Source: Tretioscincus oriximinensis
Taxonomy: Eukaryota; Chordata; Lepidosauria; Squamata; Gymnophthalmidae
NCBI GenBank assembly: GCA_022410635.1
Contig: JAJVDF010000502.1
Coordinates: 664,102 to 728,101, forward strand
Reading direction: 5' to 3'
Length of the DNA: 64,000 nucleotides
Positions 35,796 to 47,715 of the stretch are shown piece after piece. Position 1 is the stretch's first letter. Every line of letters starts with the position of its first letter. The notes under the pieces were generated by a model. That model searched no databases and was not told the origin of the DNA. It worked only from the letters and a program-made list of their open reading frames with translations. A program made the position numbers and the translations under genes.

Positions 35796-36641
35796 CTTCA
35801 CAGAGCTTGGCAAGATAGAGATAGGATTCAAAAAGATCTAGACAAGCTGGAACAATGGGCTGAAACTAACAGAATGATATTTAACAGAGAGAAATGCAAG
35901 ATCCTACATCTGGGCAGAAATAATGAAAACAGCACATATAGGCTGGGAGGAATATGTCTGAACAGCAGCACAGGTGAGAAGGACCTGGGTGTTTTGGTAG
36001 ATCACAGATTAAACATGAGTCAGCAGTGTGAAGCAGCTGCGAAAAAGGCAAACACAATCCTGGGATGTATCAAGAGGGGCATAGAATCTCGCTCACGTGA
36101 AGTAATTATTCCTCTCTACAGTACTTTGGTGCGACCACACTTGGAATCCTCTTTTCAGTTCTGGGGGGCCCAATTTAAAAAGGACATTGATAAACTAGAG
36201 CAAGTACAAAAGAGAGTTACAAGGATGGTGAGTGGTCTGGAAGCCACGTCCTATGAGGAACGGTTAAAGGATCTGGGGATGTTTAGTCTGCAAAAGAGAA
36301 GACTGAGAGGCGACTTGATAGCTGTCTACAAATATCTGAAGGGCTTTTCACAGAGCAGAGGGATCAGCACTGTTCTCATTAGCACATGGAAGGACTAGAA
36401 ACAATGGAATGAAACTACAAGGGAGTAGATTCAGATTAGATATCAGAAAAAACTTTCTAACAGTCAGGGTGATAAACCAGTGGTACAGTTTGCCACATGG
36501 GGTGGTGAGTTCGCCTTCCCTGGAAGTCTTCAAACAGAGACTGGACAGTCATCTGTCTGGGATCGTTTAATGAATCCTGCATCGAGCAGGGGGTGGGACC
36601 CGATGACCCCGGAGGTCCCTTCCAACTCTATGATTCTATGT
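35796..36641 (+). mobile_element. CR1 LINE, ORF2 C-terminus and intact 3' end
   Basis: Codes about 190 open residues of CR1 ORF2: EKDLGVLVDHRLNMSQQCEA, LYSTLVRPHLESSFQFWGAQ, RRLRGDLIAVYKYLKGF. Ends with CCTTCCAACTCTATGATTCT and ATTCTATG, the classic CR1 3' octamer. Upstream of GBP-B in the opposite direction. Confidence 0.92.
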
Positions 36642-36790
36642 AAATGGCAGGCTCCTGTTGCAAGATGCAGCCCAGAATAAGGCTCTATCACAGAATTGCA
36701 GCCTGCCATAGTCTACAGTGGCATGTGGATGGCCAAACTCTGTCCCCAGATATAACCCGGAATAAGGCTCAATGGGGACAGGGCGTTAGA
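36642..36790. repeat. Palindromic MITE-like repeat (CTTATTCTGG type)
   Basis: Sequence with CAGAATAAGGCTC, GCATGTGGATGGCCA and ATAACCCGGAATAAGGCTC, the same family as 12855-12960, 13055-13200 and pieces at 1970-2045, 34870-34950 and 57165-57245. Confidence 0.5.
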
Positions 36791-37029
36791 CAGCCAGATG
36801 TCGACAGTAACAAAATGGCAGGCCAGCTTCCGGTTTCTCTACCTCCTGGCCGAAGATCTCAAGGGGGAATGCAGTCTGCACAGCCTACACTGGAAACACT
36901 TGGGAACAGTAAAATATGAACATGGTCATTTGTTAAGCTTTCTTGACAAAAATGCTTGTAACCCAAAGTTGTAGCCCTTGTTGGTTGAATAAAGCTGTTC
37001 CTACACTGGGCTTTACACGAAAGGGGTCG

Positions 37030-37980
37030 AAAGGCCTCATGGCACTCTATAAATTAATCACGGATCATCTGTACGATAATATAATATCTTGGACTGCTTT
37101 ATGGTCGACCGATGTACCATTTACAGAGACAGAAATGAGAAGTAAATGGGGAATTCTGGATAGGATTAAAAACACAAGATTAAAAGAACTCCAATTGAAA
37201 ATCCTCAGTAGATGGTACAGAACTCCTACATACTTATGTGATTCCAAACTTCAGACCCCAGTGTTGGCATGGGTGTGGAGCTAGAGGGATATATGTACAC
37301 CTTTTATGGGAATGCCTGTTCGTAAGATCCTTCTGAAATAGTATTGGAACAGAGGTACAAAATATTCTGGGATATACATTACAATTAAGTTTCGAATTAA
37401 TAATGTGCTTTAGATGTGGTAATATCCCCCAGGAGGATAGATATCTACTCAGCCAAATGGCAATGGCTGCCCAGGCAGTCATTGCCCTTGGCTGGAAAGA
37501 CTTAAATAAATGGCAGATCGACCGCTGGCAACATTATTTGGCTGATCAGCTAACAGCTGATTTTTTAAGTGAAAAAAATAAAAATGCTTTTTAAGGCCAA
37601 ACAAAACAATGAAAATTTGGCAAAAACTGCTGGTTTTATTGACAAAAAAAATAAGGGGGGGGGGGGGCAGAACTATTAGTAATAATAAAAATTGTGTTAA
37701 GACCTTAAGAATTAACAAGTGTACTCAGACTATACGACTGTAATAATTTATGTATATAATGGATATACTCCCCTGGGATGTGGGAGGAGGGTGGAGGGGG
37801 GATAGTAACCAAATAATAACCATGACTGAAACCAAGTATGTATATAGTTAAGCTTTGATAATATGTGTGTGTTGATTTTTATGGATTGATGTGTCATGCT
37901 TGTGGACTAATGGTATTGATTTTTCTCTTCTGTTTGGTTGATTCTAATATAAAAATCCAATAAAAATATTAATAATAAAA
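37030..37980 (+). mobile_element. L1 LINE 3' end
   Basis: Open segments LKELQLKILSRWYRTPTYLC, a CWRCG-like cysteine region (frameshifted) and KDLNKWQIDRWQHYLADQLT match the L1 ORF2 C-terminus. Followed by an AT-rich 3' UTR with a G-run and A-rich end. Confidence 0.75.
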
Positions 37981-38084
37981 AAAAGAAAGACCTCATGGCA
38001 CGCCATCCTGACCTATGTTATGACCTCCATACATCAGGGTAGGCACGTGGGATAGGTGGTCTCCCCAGACTAAGGAATGGCCTC

Positions 38085-38200
38085 CTCTTTACGTGGGCTT
38101 CACCCTTTTAATGTGTTAATTTGGGTTTTTATTGTTACCTACCCTGAGACCTTTGGCTATAGGGTGGTATAGACATGTAAATAAATAAATTAATTAATAG
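38085..38200 (+). mobile_element. L2 LINE 3' tail
   Basis: CCTACCCTGAGACCTTTGGC and TAGGGTGGTATAGACATG, then (AAAT)n. Confidence 0.6.
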
Positions 38201-38689
38201 GCTGTGACAGCACTCCGTACCCAAATATATCTCAAAATAAAGCCTTGCCCCAAAAAGGCCCCTTGTGATGTGCTTTTGTAAATAGGAAGTAAATGAAGGT
38301 GTTAATTGTTAGCTCCCCAGGATGTGGCTGAAAAGAGCTCCTTGGTGAGACATAATGAAATCGAGATTGGGTACGCCCAGTACACTAGGATACAAATAAT
38401 TTCTTCTTGAGGGTTCTTCTTCTTCTTCTTCTAAAAATCTCTCTACCACAGTGGTTATGCAGACAGCATAACCACTGGTTTTATCTTGCTTGCATGTTTT
38501 TGAGCATAAGACAAGGATGTGTATAGGGTTTTTTCTCCCACTGAAAAGCCCATGGTCTGACCCAGTTCATAATCCCTGCCACAGAAGTGCCACCATGTTT
38601 GGGGGACAGGCTTGCACAGCCTTATGAGCTTCTGCGACAATCTGCCAGTGCTCCCTATGTACTAGACAAGAGTCTTCTTATATAGAAGC

Positions 38690-39250
38690 TTGCAATACGG
38701 GGAGGCACGCCCAGGCTCCAGCTGCTCCAGGAAAAGGGCTATAAATAAGACGGAGATTCCACAGGCAGTTGTAGCTGATCCAAAGTTGCTCGTGTTTATC
38801 TCTGTCTCCATCCAGGGTGCACAATTTTCTGCCGTAGTTTCTACCTATACGCGTTCCTTGAGTTGTGTAAACACCTTTGCATGGTGCATTGTTAACCACA
38901 ATTTCTTGGGTCTAAGATTCACGTTTCCCATGGTTCTGTTGGACGCTTTTATTAGGGTTCCATGATCGAAGTGTGAGATGTGCCAGCAGCACCACCACAG
39001 CTCTTTGTGGCAATGTTTCTCCATGGCTGTTTAAAGAACTTTCACAGGGCTTTGACAGACAACATTGTGTAATGCTCTACTTGTGCTAATTTAAGCAGAC
39101 CTTGATCCTGTCCGGTCTTTCCCTTCCCTCCTTTGTAAAGAAAAGCTGTCATACTGCCATGCTTTAAGTACTCTGAAATATTTCTGAAGCACACGCTAGT
39201 TCTTGTAATGTCCTTAAATGGCTAAAGAGCAGTCGAAGACCAAGAGGCCC
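38690..39250 (+). repeat. TATA-containing repeat, copy 2
   Basis: GGGCTATAAATAAGACGGAG, CAGGCAGTTGTAGCTGAT and TTTGCATGGTGCATTGTTAA are shared with copy 1 at 15085-15855. Upstream of GBP-B as copy 1 is upstream of GBP-A. Confidence 0.55.
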
Positions 39251-40192
39251 TTGTGCTTTGGCTACTTCTGGACTTTTCTTACATCTGCTATTTCTATGGG
39301 AACCATAGTAGGGAACAAAATATTTAAATCCCCATCAGAGGCCCTTTTTGCATTGTGTCTTATTCTGGAAATCCCCACAATAAGGGCCTGGCCTCTGCAC
39401 GATAGTAGAGATAGTTTGTTTAGACTGAAACATCCCACAGTTGCTTATCATTTGCACAGCACTGAGACCTCTGCCGCTTGCTTTGCGTGTTTTGTAAAGG
39501 GAGGAAGTAAGCAGAAAAGGCCAAGTTTCAGTTTCTTGGAAAAGAAGCGGCTGAAAGGAACTGGACATTGATGGATATTGTATACAACACAGTAAAAATA
39601 GTCAGAAATTTCCCAAGGGAAGGGAGTTTCAGCAGTACATTTTCTTTCATGAAGCAAGGTGGTAACTTCCTTTCACATTTGAGAGCATAATCTTTAACCC
39701 CATCAGCCCAGGACACGATTTGGAGTTTGGGTTGGATTTATGTGTACAGCTGAGTTGTCATGAACTAAATCCCTTGTTTAGCCCCATCACATAGGCCTTT
39801 TATGCACATACCCAGAGCCGGATCTTGGGCATGGGCTACAAGGGCTAAAGCCCTGGGCAGCAGGTTGGTGGGCGTTTATTGGGGGTGGCAAATTGCCGGA
39901 TGTTTAAATTTAAATTTCTCCCAGTTGCGCCTACTTGGCATGTCCCAGCAGCAGCAGACATGTTCTGCACATGTCCCAGACACCACCACAAGCCACTGCC
40001 ACCATGCACCATTGTATTGTTGCTCTGCTGCTCTGCATGTGCTGCCACCGGTCTGTCTGTGTGCTGCTTTGCCTGTCTGCCCTGGGCTGCTACTACAGCC
40101 CCTGCATAAGCAGCTGAGAGTGGGAGACAGAGAGCATAGGGCAAATGATGTCACTTCCGGAATCTGCTTCCGGGAATGGCACCCAGAGTAAT

Positions 40193-40295
40193 ATCACTTC
40201 CTGTCCCACCCCAGAAGTGACATCACTTCCTGTCCCACCCCAGAAGTGACATCACTTCCTGTCCCACACCAGAAATGACATCACTTCCTGTCCCT
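40193..40295 (+). repeat. 29-bp minisatellite
   Basis: Three and a half units of ATCACTTCCTGTCCCACCCC plus AGAAGTGAC. Each unit has an inverted GTCACTTC/GAAGTGAC-like pair. Confidence 0.88.
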
Positions 40296-41164
40296 TCTGA
40301 AAGTGTTCGGGGTGTGTGTGTGTAAAACCTTTTGCAGCCCAGGGGCATCACATATCCCAAATCTGGCCCTGCACATACCATATAATCTGCTTTGAAATAG
40401 TTCAGTAGTTTACCTTGTCTGTTAAAAGCCCCCTAATATGGAATAATAGAAGAACATACTGATCAGTGTACATCTGTACCAATGCTCTCTGTCATGAAGT
40501 AAGCAGCATACATCCACACATGACACACACTCCTAATCCACCTTCAGTCCTGAAGAACTGAAGTCTTGTCGGAACAACACGATACCAGGGTTACCATGCT
40601 CTAGTAACTTTCAGAATGGATTATTAATTTATTTATTTACCGCCCTATACCCGTAGGTCTCAGGGCGGTTAACAATAAAATCATAATTTTAACACATTAA
40701 AAAACAGCCATATCTAAAAATGGGGAGAGGACAGTAGTTTTCTCAGCCAAAGGCCGGGCCAAAGAGATGCGTCTTCAAGTGTTTTCTGAAAGTGCACAGA
40801 GATGGTGATTGACGCACCTTGAGGGGGAGACTATTCCATAGCTTTTGCGCTGCCACAGAGAGGGCCCTATTATGGGTTCCCACCCTCTCAGCCACTGAGG
40901 GTGGTGGTACAGTCAGGAGGGCCTCCCCTGCAGATCTTAGGGCATGGGCAGGCTCGTATGGGAGAAGGCGTTCCTTTAGATATTTGGGACTCAAGTTATG
41001 TAAGGCTTTAAAGGTTAGAGTTAATACCTTGAATTGGGCTCAGTAGCAAATTGGCAGTCGGTGCAGCTCTTTCAGGACCGGTGTGATGTGTGTCCGGCCA
41101 GTCGAACCAGCCAGCAGTCTAGCTGCTGTATTCTGCATCAGCTGCAGCTTCTGAACCGTTTTCA

Positions 41165-43045
41165 AGGGCAGCCCCATATAGAGTGCATTACAATAGTCCA
41201 ACCTGGAAGTTACCAGAGCATGGATCACTGTGGCCAGATCATCCCTGACCAGAAGTGGCAGCAGCTGGCAGACCAGACGTAGCTGGAAGTAGGCCGTCCT
41301 GGCCACCGCCTCCCCCTGATCTTCAAGTGTTAGTGAAGGATCCAAAAGCACCCCCAGATTTCACACCTGTCCCTTATAGGGGAATTCAACCCCATCCAGG
41401 ACAGGGTGCCTACTCACTTCATGGACTTGGGAGGCAGAGAAACACAGCACCTCTGTCTTGTCTGGATTCAGCTTCAATTTGTTGCCCCCCATCCAGCCCA
41501 TTGTTGCCTTCAGGCATCTGTCAAGCACTTCAACCTCCTCTCCTGATTCAGGTGGAACAGAGAGAGTGTCATCTGTGTATCGATGACACTTCACTCCAAA
41601 TCTCCTGATGACCTCTCCCAGCGGCTTCATATAGATGTTGAACAGCATGGGGGAGAGGATCGACCCCTGAGGAACCCCACAAGTGAGCTCCCAGGGTGTT
41701 GAGCAGGACTCCCACCACCACCACTCTCTGGAGNNGGCCTTGGAGATAGGAGCGGAACCACTGCAATGCCTTGCCACCAACTCCTAAACTCCTTAGTCTC
41801 TCCAGGAGGATACCATGGTCAGTGGTATCAAAAGCCGCTGAGAGGTCCAGGAGGACCAACAGGTATGCATTGCCCCTGTCCCTTTCCTGGAGTAGGTTAT
41901 CAAACAGGGCAACCAAGGCAGTTTCCGTGGCATGACCATGCCTGAAGCCAGATTGAAATGGGTCTAGATAATCCATTTCTTCCAAGCATGCCTGCAGTTG
42001 AACAGCCACGGCCCTCTGATGTTGGGAAAGAAAACAGCATTATTTCAACTAAAGGGCAGTTTTATGAGCTGCGTCTTCAAAGATCTTGGCCAGGAAGGGT
42101 ATGTTTGGCACCGGGCAGTAGTTGTTTAACTCTTCTTGCTCCAGGGAAGGCTTCTTGAAGAGAAGGCGCACCACCACCTCTTTAAGAGCCAGCGGGACCA
42201 CCGCATCCCTCAAAGAAGCACCTGGTCATACCCTGCCAACTAGCTTTTATCAGCCAGGAAGGGCAAGGATCCAGAGGGCATGATGTTGGCCGAACCCCAA
42301 CAAGCAGCTTGTCCACATCATCATGGCACAACAATTTAAACTGATCCAAGATAACAGGACCAGACGGTTCTCTGGACACTTCCTCCTGGCTATTCACAAG
42401 AGTGGCATCCAATCCCATATGAATCTGAGCAACTTTGCCCTCAAAGTGCCTTGCAAATTTGTCGCAGCAGATATTGGATGGCCTTTGCCCTTGCACTCTC
42501 GGGCTGGATCTTATCAGGCCATTCACCACTTGAAAGAGCTCTGCTGGACGACTACTTGAGGACACAATGGTAGCAGAGAAATAATTCTTTTTCGCTGCCA
42601 CCACTGCCACCTGATAGGCATGATAATGTGCACTAATCTGTGTTCAGTCAGACTCTTGTTGGGATTTACTACACCTGCACTCCAGCCATCGGCTGTTTCA
42701 TCGCACTTAACTCTCCAGAATACCACGGTGCTCTACGGCCTCCACAGATGAGCCAAGGGCACTTGGGAGCAATTTTGTTGATAGCCCTGGTCATCTCCCG
42801 ATTCCAAAGAGAGACCAGAACCTCGGCAGGAGCGCCATCCATGCCAACCGGAAAATCCCCCAAAACATTTAGGAATCACCTGGATTCCATAAGTCTCTGG
42901 GGGTGGACCATCTGAATGGGTCCTTCACTCCCTGCAGAGGGGAACTGCCTCTGTAAGTCCAAATCTCACCAGGGAAGGGTCCATCCATGACAAAGGGATT
43001 ATCACAAGCCCTCCTATCAATGGACACTCACCAACTCGCTCTGTG
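41165..43045 (+). repeat. 1881-base exact duplication, copy 1
   Basis: Repeated at an offset of 1882 bases. The same NN occurs inside each copy (41734-41735 and 43616-43617) and a single N joins them at 43046. Probably an assembly error. Confidence 0.9.
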
Positions 43046-43046
43046 N

Positions 43047-44927
43047 AGGGCAGCCCCATATAGAGTGCATTACAATAGTCCAACCTGGAAGTTACCAGAG
43101 CATGGATCACTGTGGCCAGATCATCCCTGACCAGAAGTGGCAGCAGCTGGCAGACCAGACGTAGCTGGAAGTAGGCCGTCCTGGCCACCGCCTCCCCCTG
43201 ATCTTCAAGTGTTAGTGAAGGATCCAAAAGCACCCCCAGATTTCACACCTGTCCCTTATAGGGGAATTCAACCCCATCCAGGACAGGGTGCCTACTCACT
43301 TCATGGACTTGGGAGGCAGAGAAACACAGCACCTCTGTCTTGTCTGGATTCAGCTTCAATTTGTTGCCCCCCATCCAGCCCATTGTTGCCTTCAGGCATC
43401 TGTCAAGCACTTCAACCTCCTCTCCTGATTCAGGTGGAACAGAGAGAGTGTCATCTGTGTATCGATGACACTTCACTCCAAATCTCCTGATGACCTCTCC
43501 CAGCGGCTTCATATAGATGTTGAACAGCATGGGGGAGAGGATCGACCCCTGAGGAACCCCACAAGTGAGCTCCCAGGGTGTTGAGCAGGACTCCCACCAC
43601 CACCACTCTCTGGAGNNGGCCTTGGAGATAGGAGCGGAACCACTGCAATGCCTTGCCACCAACTCCTAAACTCCTTAGTCTCTCCAGGAGGATACCATGG
43701 TCAGTGGTATCAAAAGCCGCTGAGAGGTCCAGGAGGACCAACAGGTATGCATTGCCCCTGTCCCTTTCCTGGAGTAGGTTATCAAACAGGGCAACCAAGG
43801 CAGTTTCCGTGGCATGACCATGCCTGAAGCCAGATTGAAATGGGTCTAGATAATCCATTTCTTCCAAGCATGCCTGCAGTTGAACAGCCACGGCCCTCTG
43901 ATGTTGGGAAAGAAAACAGCATTATTTCAACTAAAGGGCAGTTTTATGAGCTGCGTCTTCAAAGATCTTGGCCAGGAAGGGTATGTTTGGCACCGGGCAG
44001 TAGTTGTTTAACTCTTCTTGCTCCAGGGAAGGCTTCTTGAAGAGAAGGCGCACCACCACCTCTTTAAGAGCCAGCGGGACCACCGCATCCCTCAAAGAAG
44101 CACCTGGTCATACCCTGCCAACTAGCTTTTATCAGCCAGGAAGGGCAAGGATCCAGAGGGCATGATGTTGGCCGAACCCCAACAAGCAGCTTGTCCACAT
44201 CATCATGGCACAACAATTTAAACTGATCCAAGATAACAGGACCAGACGGTTCTCTGGACACTTCCTCCTGGCTATTCACAAGAGTGGCATCCAATCCCAT
44301 ATGAATCTGAGCAACTTTGCCCTCAAAGTGCCTTGCAAATTTGTCGCAGCAGATATTGGATGGCCTTTGCCCTTGCACTCTCGGGCTGGATCTTATCAGG
44401 CCATTCACCACTTGAAAGAGCTCTGCTGGACGACTACTTGAGGACACAATGGTAGCAGAGAAATAATTCTTTTTCGCTGCCACCACTGCCACCTGATAGG
44501 CATGATAATGTGCACTAATCTGTGTTCAGTCAGACTCTTGTTGGGATTTACTACACCTGCACTCCAGCCATCGGCTGTTTCATCGCACTTAACTCTCCAG
44601 AATACCACGGTGCTCTACGGCCTCCACAGATGAGCCAAGGGCACTTGGGAGCAATTTTGTTGATAGCCCTGGTCATCTCCCGATTCCAAAGAGAGACCAG
44701 AACCTCGGCAGGAGCGCCATCCATGCCAACCGGAAAATCCCCCAAAACATTTAGGAATCACCTGGATTCCATAAGTCTCTGGGGGTGGACCATCTGAATG
44801 GGTCCTTCACTCCCTGCAGAGGGGAACTGCCTCTGTAAGTCCAAATCTCACCAGGGAAGGGTCCATCCATGACAAAGGGATTATCACAAGCCCTCCTATC
44901 AATGGACACTCACCAACTCGCTCTGTG
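43047..44927 (+). repeat. 1881-base exact duplication, copy 2
   Basis: Second copy. It continues into unique L2 5' sequence at 44928, whereas copy 1 ends at the N. Confidence 0.9.
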
Positions 44928-46009
44928 GCAAAGACCAGGTCAAGAGTATGTTCTGCTTTGAGTGTTGAGCCAGTAACCCATTGAGACAGTCCTATGGTTG
45001 TCATGGAGGCCATGAAGGACTGAGCAGGCCCAGTGAGGTTAGCCTCTGCCTGAATGTTAAAATCCCCCAACACCTGAGTGCTGGGAGCTTCCAACACCAC
45101 GTCAGAGACAACCTCAGCCAACTCAGATAAGGAGGTTGCTGGGCAGCGGGGTGGACGGTATACCAGCAACATTCCTATTCTGTCTCTATTGCCCAACAGC
45201 AGAAACAGCCCCTCAAACCCAGAAGCAGAGTGAATCAGCCGCCTGGTGAGGGAGATAGAAGCCTTATGGAATACAGCAACACCCCCTCCCCTCCCCTCCC
45301 CATTGGTCTGGAACAGAGCTGTACTGAACAACCTGGGGGACAGAGCTGGGTAAGACTAGGCCCACCCAGGTCTCAGTAGTACATGCCAGGTCAGCCCCTT
45401 CATCCAGGATCAAGTCATGAATAACAGATGTTTTGTTCTGGGCTGACCTGGCATTAAGAAGAAGCAGCACCAGAGCAGTGGGCCAGTTGACAGGCATCCC
45501 CAAATTCTGCTGGTTGGGAGGCAGAACAGAAGGGATGAGAGCCTTAATTCATCTATCAACCCTTCTCCTTATCTGTCTCTTCTGCCTGCCAAGGCCATAT
45601 CTCTCCCTGCCCGTCACCACACTGATGCCTGTTCTCCCCCTCCTAGGACCTGACCTTGGCAACACATTTCCTGCCTCAGCACAAAATCCTCCCAATATAC
45701 AGAACCTCCCCACAAGCACAATATATTAAAACAATATAACACAATATATTAAAACACTATTAAACTACTAGGCAACTAAAAAACAACTTTAAAAACACAA
45801 CACAAACACCACTTAAAGCCCCATCCTCACTACTTCCCTCCCTGATAGCGGACTTGAGCCCATGGTGTTGAGGTGGCTCTTGGCTGCCCTGCTCTTGCTC
45901 CTGCGCTCTACTGGGGCTACCCTTAGATATGGTTCGGAAGCTGCAGCTGGTGCAAATGCAGCAGTTAGATTGCTGATACATCTGGCTGGACGCACGTTAT
46001 GCTGGTCTT

Positions 46010-46600
46010 GAATGGGCTACTCATTCACTACCGAACCTCGTTCAATTACTTATAGGGCCCTGAACAGTTTGCGCCCCAAATATTTAAAGGAACACCTCTT
46101 CCCATCAAAGGGGTACAGGCACGTGGGAGGGCCTTTTCTGTGGCAGCCCTACAGTTTATGGAATGATCCCCCCTCTGAGATGCATCTGATCATGTTTAAA
46201 TGCCTGGTGAAGACCCACCTGATAAACCTGGCCTTCGTCTTAGGAACCCTTTAATACTACAATGATAACATAAAAATAGGAATAACAAGTTCTCTTTACA
46301 TAGAAATACTAGATAGGGAAGAAATCTGCAACTTGTTCAGATTTGTATAATTTTAGTGTTAAAGGACACTAGAATTTGATCTTGTGTTTTTTTTAAGGGA
46401 ATTGTGGTTTGTTTTCTGGCTGTTTGTATTTCTTGGGCTTTGGAGTTGTTTGGTCTTGATCTCAGCAAACCCCAATTTGCTGGCACTGTTATTTTTTAAC
46501 TGTGAAGAATTACTGTTTATTTTACTTGTCCTTATCATTTTTCTATTGTGATCTGCCACTGAGACCGCTGGGTAAGTAAGTAACCAGGTGGAATCCAGAA
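46010..46600 (+). mobile_element. L2-type LINE 3' end
   Basis: Codes YRALNSLRPKYLKEHLFPSK and LVKTHLINLAFVLGTL, an L2 C-terminal remnant in the opposite direction to the main L2. Tail GTGATCTGCCACTGAGACCG. Confidence 0.6.
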
Positions 46601-47324
46601 TAGACTTTAACACTTTAATGGATACAAAAGAGAGGATTTTTCACCAGGTGCAGCTTCTGATGCTTGCAGCACTTAGGAAGGGGGAATTACTCTTTTACAC
46701 CCATCAAAGGTATACATTTCTATCCTGGGTTTTATCTGGTAACCATACCATAGACTAGATTTACATTAGCATAGGCTTGGTTGCAAGACGTATCTGTAGA
46801 ATTTACATCATAGAATGTATCGTTTCAGTTCACATCTGCCCAACATGCTTATTGCAGATGCTTGCTTAAAGAGCTAATCCAGCTGATATCGGCCTTTCTT
46901 GGTTGTATGCTTCTGTATTCAGCCTTGGTCCAGACTGGCATTAGACCCAAGCAGATGATGTGGACTATTGACTTCCTTTATTTGGATTACTGGATATGTG
47001 AGTAAAGGGCCAGAGACTCATTTCTCACCGGAGTGAAAGAAGCTACTTTATTCTATTCCCCACTCCATTTCCTCCCTCTGTCCTTGTTCTTACAGGGATC
47101 ATATTGACTTCTGGACTTCATGTACACATTTGTTTAGTTAGTCTGTTTATGCTACATGTGGCTGTGTGCTCTCTCCCTGCTCTACCTTTTGGGGGGCCAT
47201 TTATGACTTGTGCACATAAGCTCACATAAAGAATGTTGCCCAGTTGCCCATGTCGCCAATCAAGGCAAGGAACATATTATCATATTAGCAAACATAAACC
47301 TCCAGGACCCACGTCCCCTCCTTT

Positions 47325-47515
47325 CCCATCACCCTCGTCCCCACTTCTTCCAGAGCCCACATCCTATCTTCTTCCCCTTTTCTTCCAGCATCCACATGTC
47401 TCTTCTTCCAGGACCTTACGTCCTCTCTTCTCCCCCTCTTCTTCAGCACACCCACATCTCTCTTCTTCCAGCATCCACATCCCCTCTTCTTCCAGCACCC
47501 TCATTCCATTCCTTA
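47325..47515 (+). repeat. Degenerate pyrimidine-rich minisatellite
   Basis: Repeated CTCTTCTTCCAGCATCCACA-like units of about 22-26 bp, at least six. Confidence 0.7.
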
Positions 47516-47634
47516 TTTTTAGCCACAAATAGAAAGGGACAGCATCAGACACCTTCTGGGATACATTTTTAATTCACAAGAAACTTGTACGTTAATTAAA
47601 CATAGATACACATCCAACAACAGCAAAGGAGCTA

Positions 47635-47715
47635 GCAGCACTTTGAGACTAACTTGAGAAAAGTGGTTGGCAGAAGCTTTCGTAGACAGGTCTACTTCTT
47701 CAGATGCTGAGGGAC
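47635..47715. repeat. Interspersed repeat fragment
   Basis: GCAGAAGCTTTCGTAGACAG and GTCTACTTCTTCAGATGC. A related piece is at 30205-30262. Class not determined. Confidence 0.45.

Larger units (their letters stand above)
40627..45720 (-). mobile_element. L2 LINE (decayed, with an assembly duplication)
   Basis: Minus strand, 5' to 3': endonuclease pieces (TQVLGDFNI, RGGGVAVFHKASISL), RT pieces (FQSGFRHGHATETALVALFD, GVPQGSILSPMLFNIY, YTDD catalytic box), then ALVTSRLDYCNALYMGLPLK and the LRS..LWNSLP C-terminus, ending in the GAGACCTACGGGTATAGGGC tail. Several frame changes and stops, so inactive. The RT region appears twice because of 41165-43045 and 43047-44927. Confidence 0.9.

Noticed and set aside
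35787..36398. 203-codon ORF as a host gene
   Set aside because: It is the C-terminal part of a CR1 ORF2, with the CR1 3' end following.
40193..40295. CRISPR-like array
   Set aside because: Units are head-to-tail without spacers, in a vertebrate genome. It is a minisatellite.
41569..43891. Two separate L2 reverse transcriptase genes
   Set aside because: The two are the same sequence including Ns; treated as one decayed L2 with an assembly duplication.
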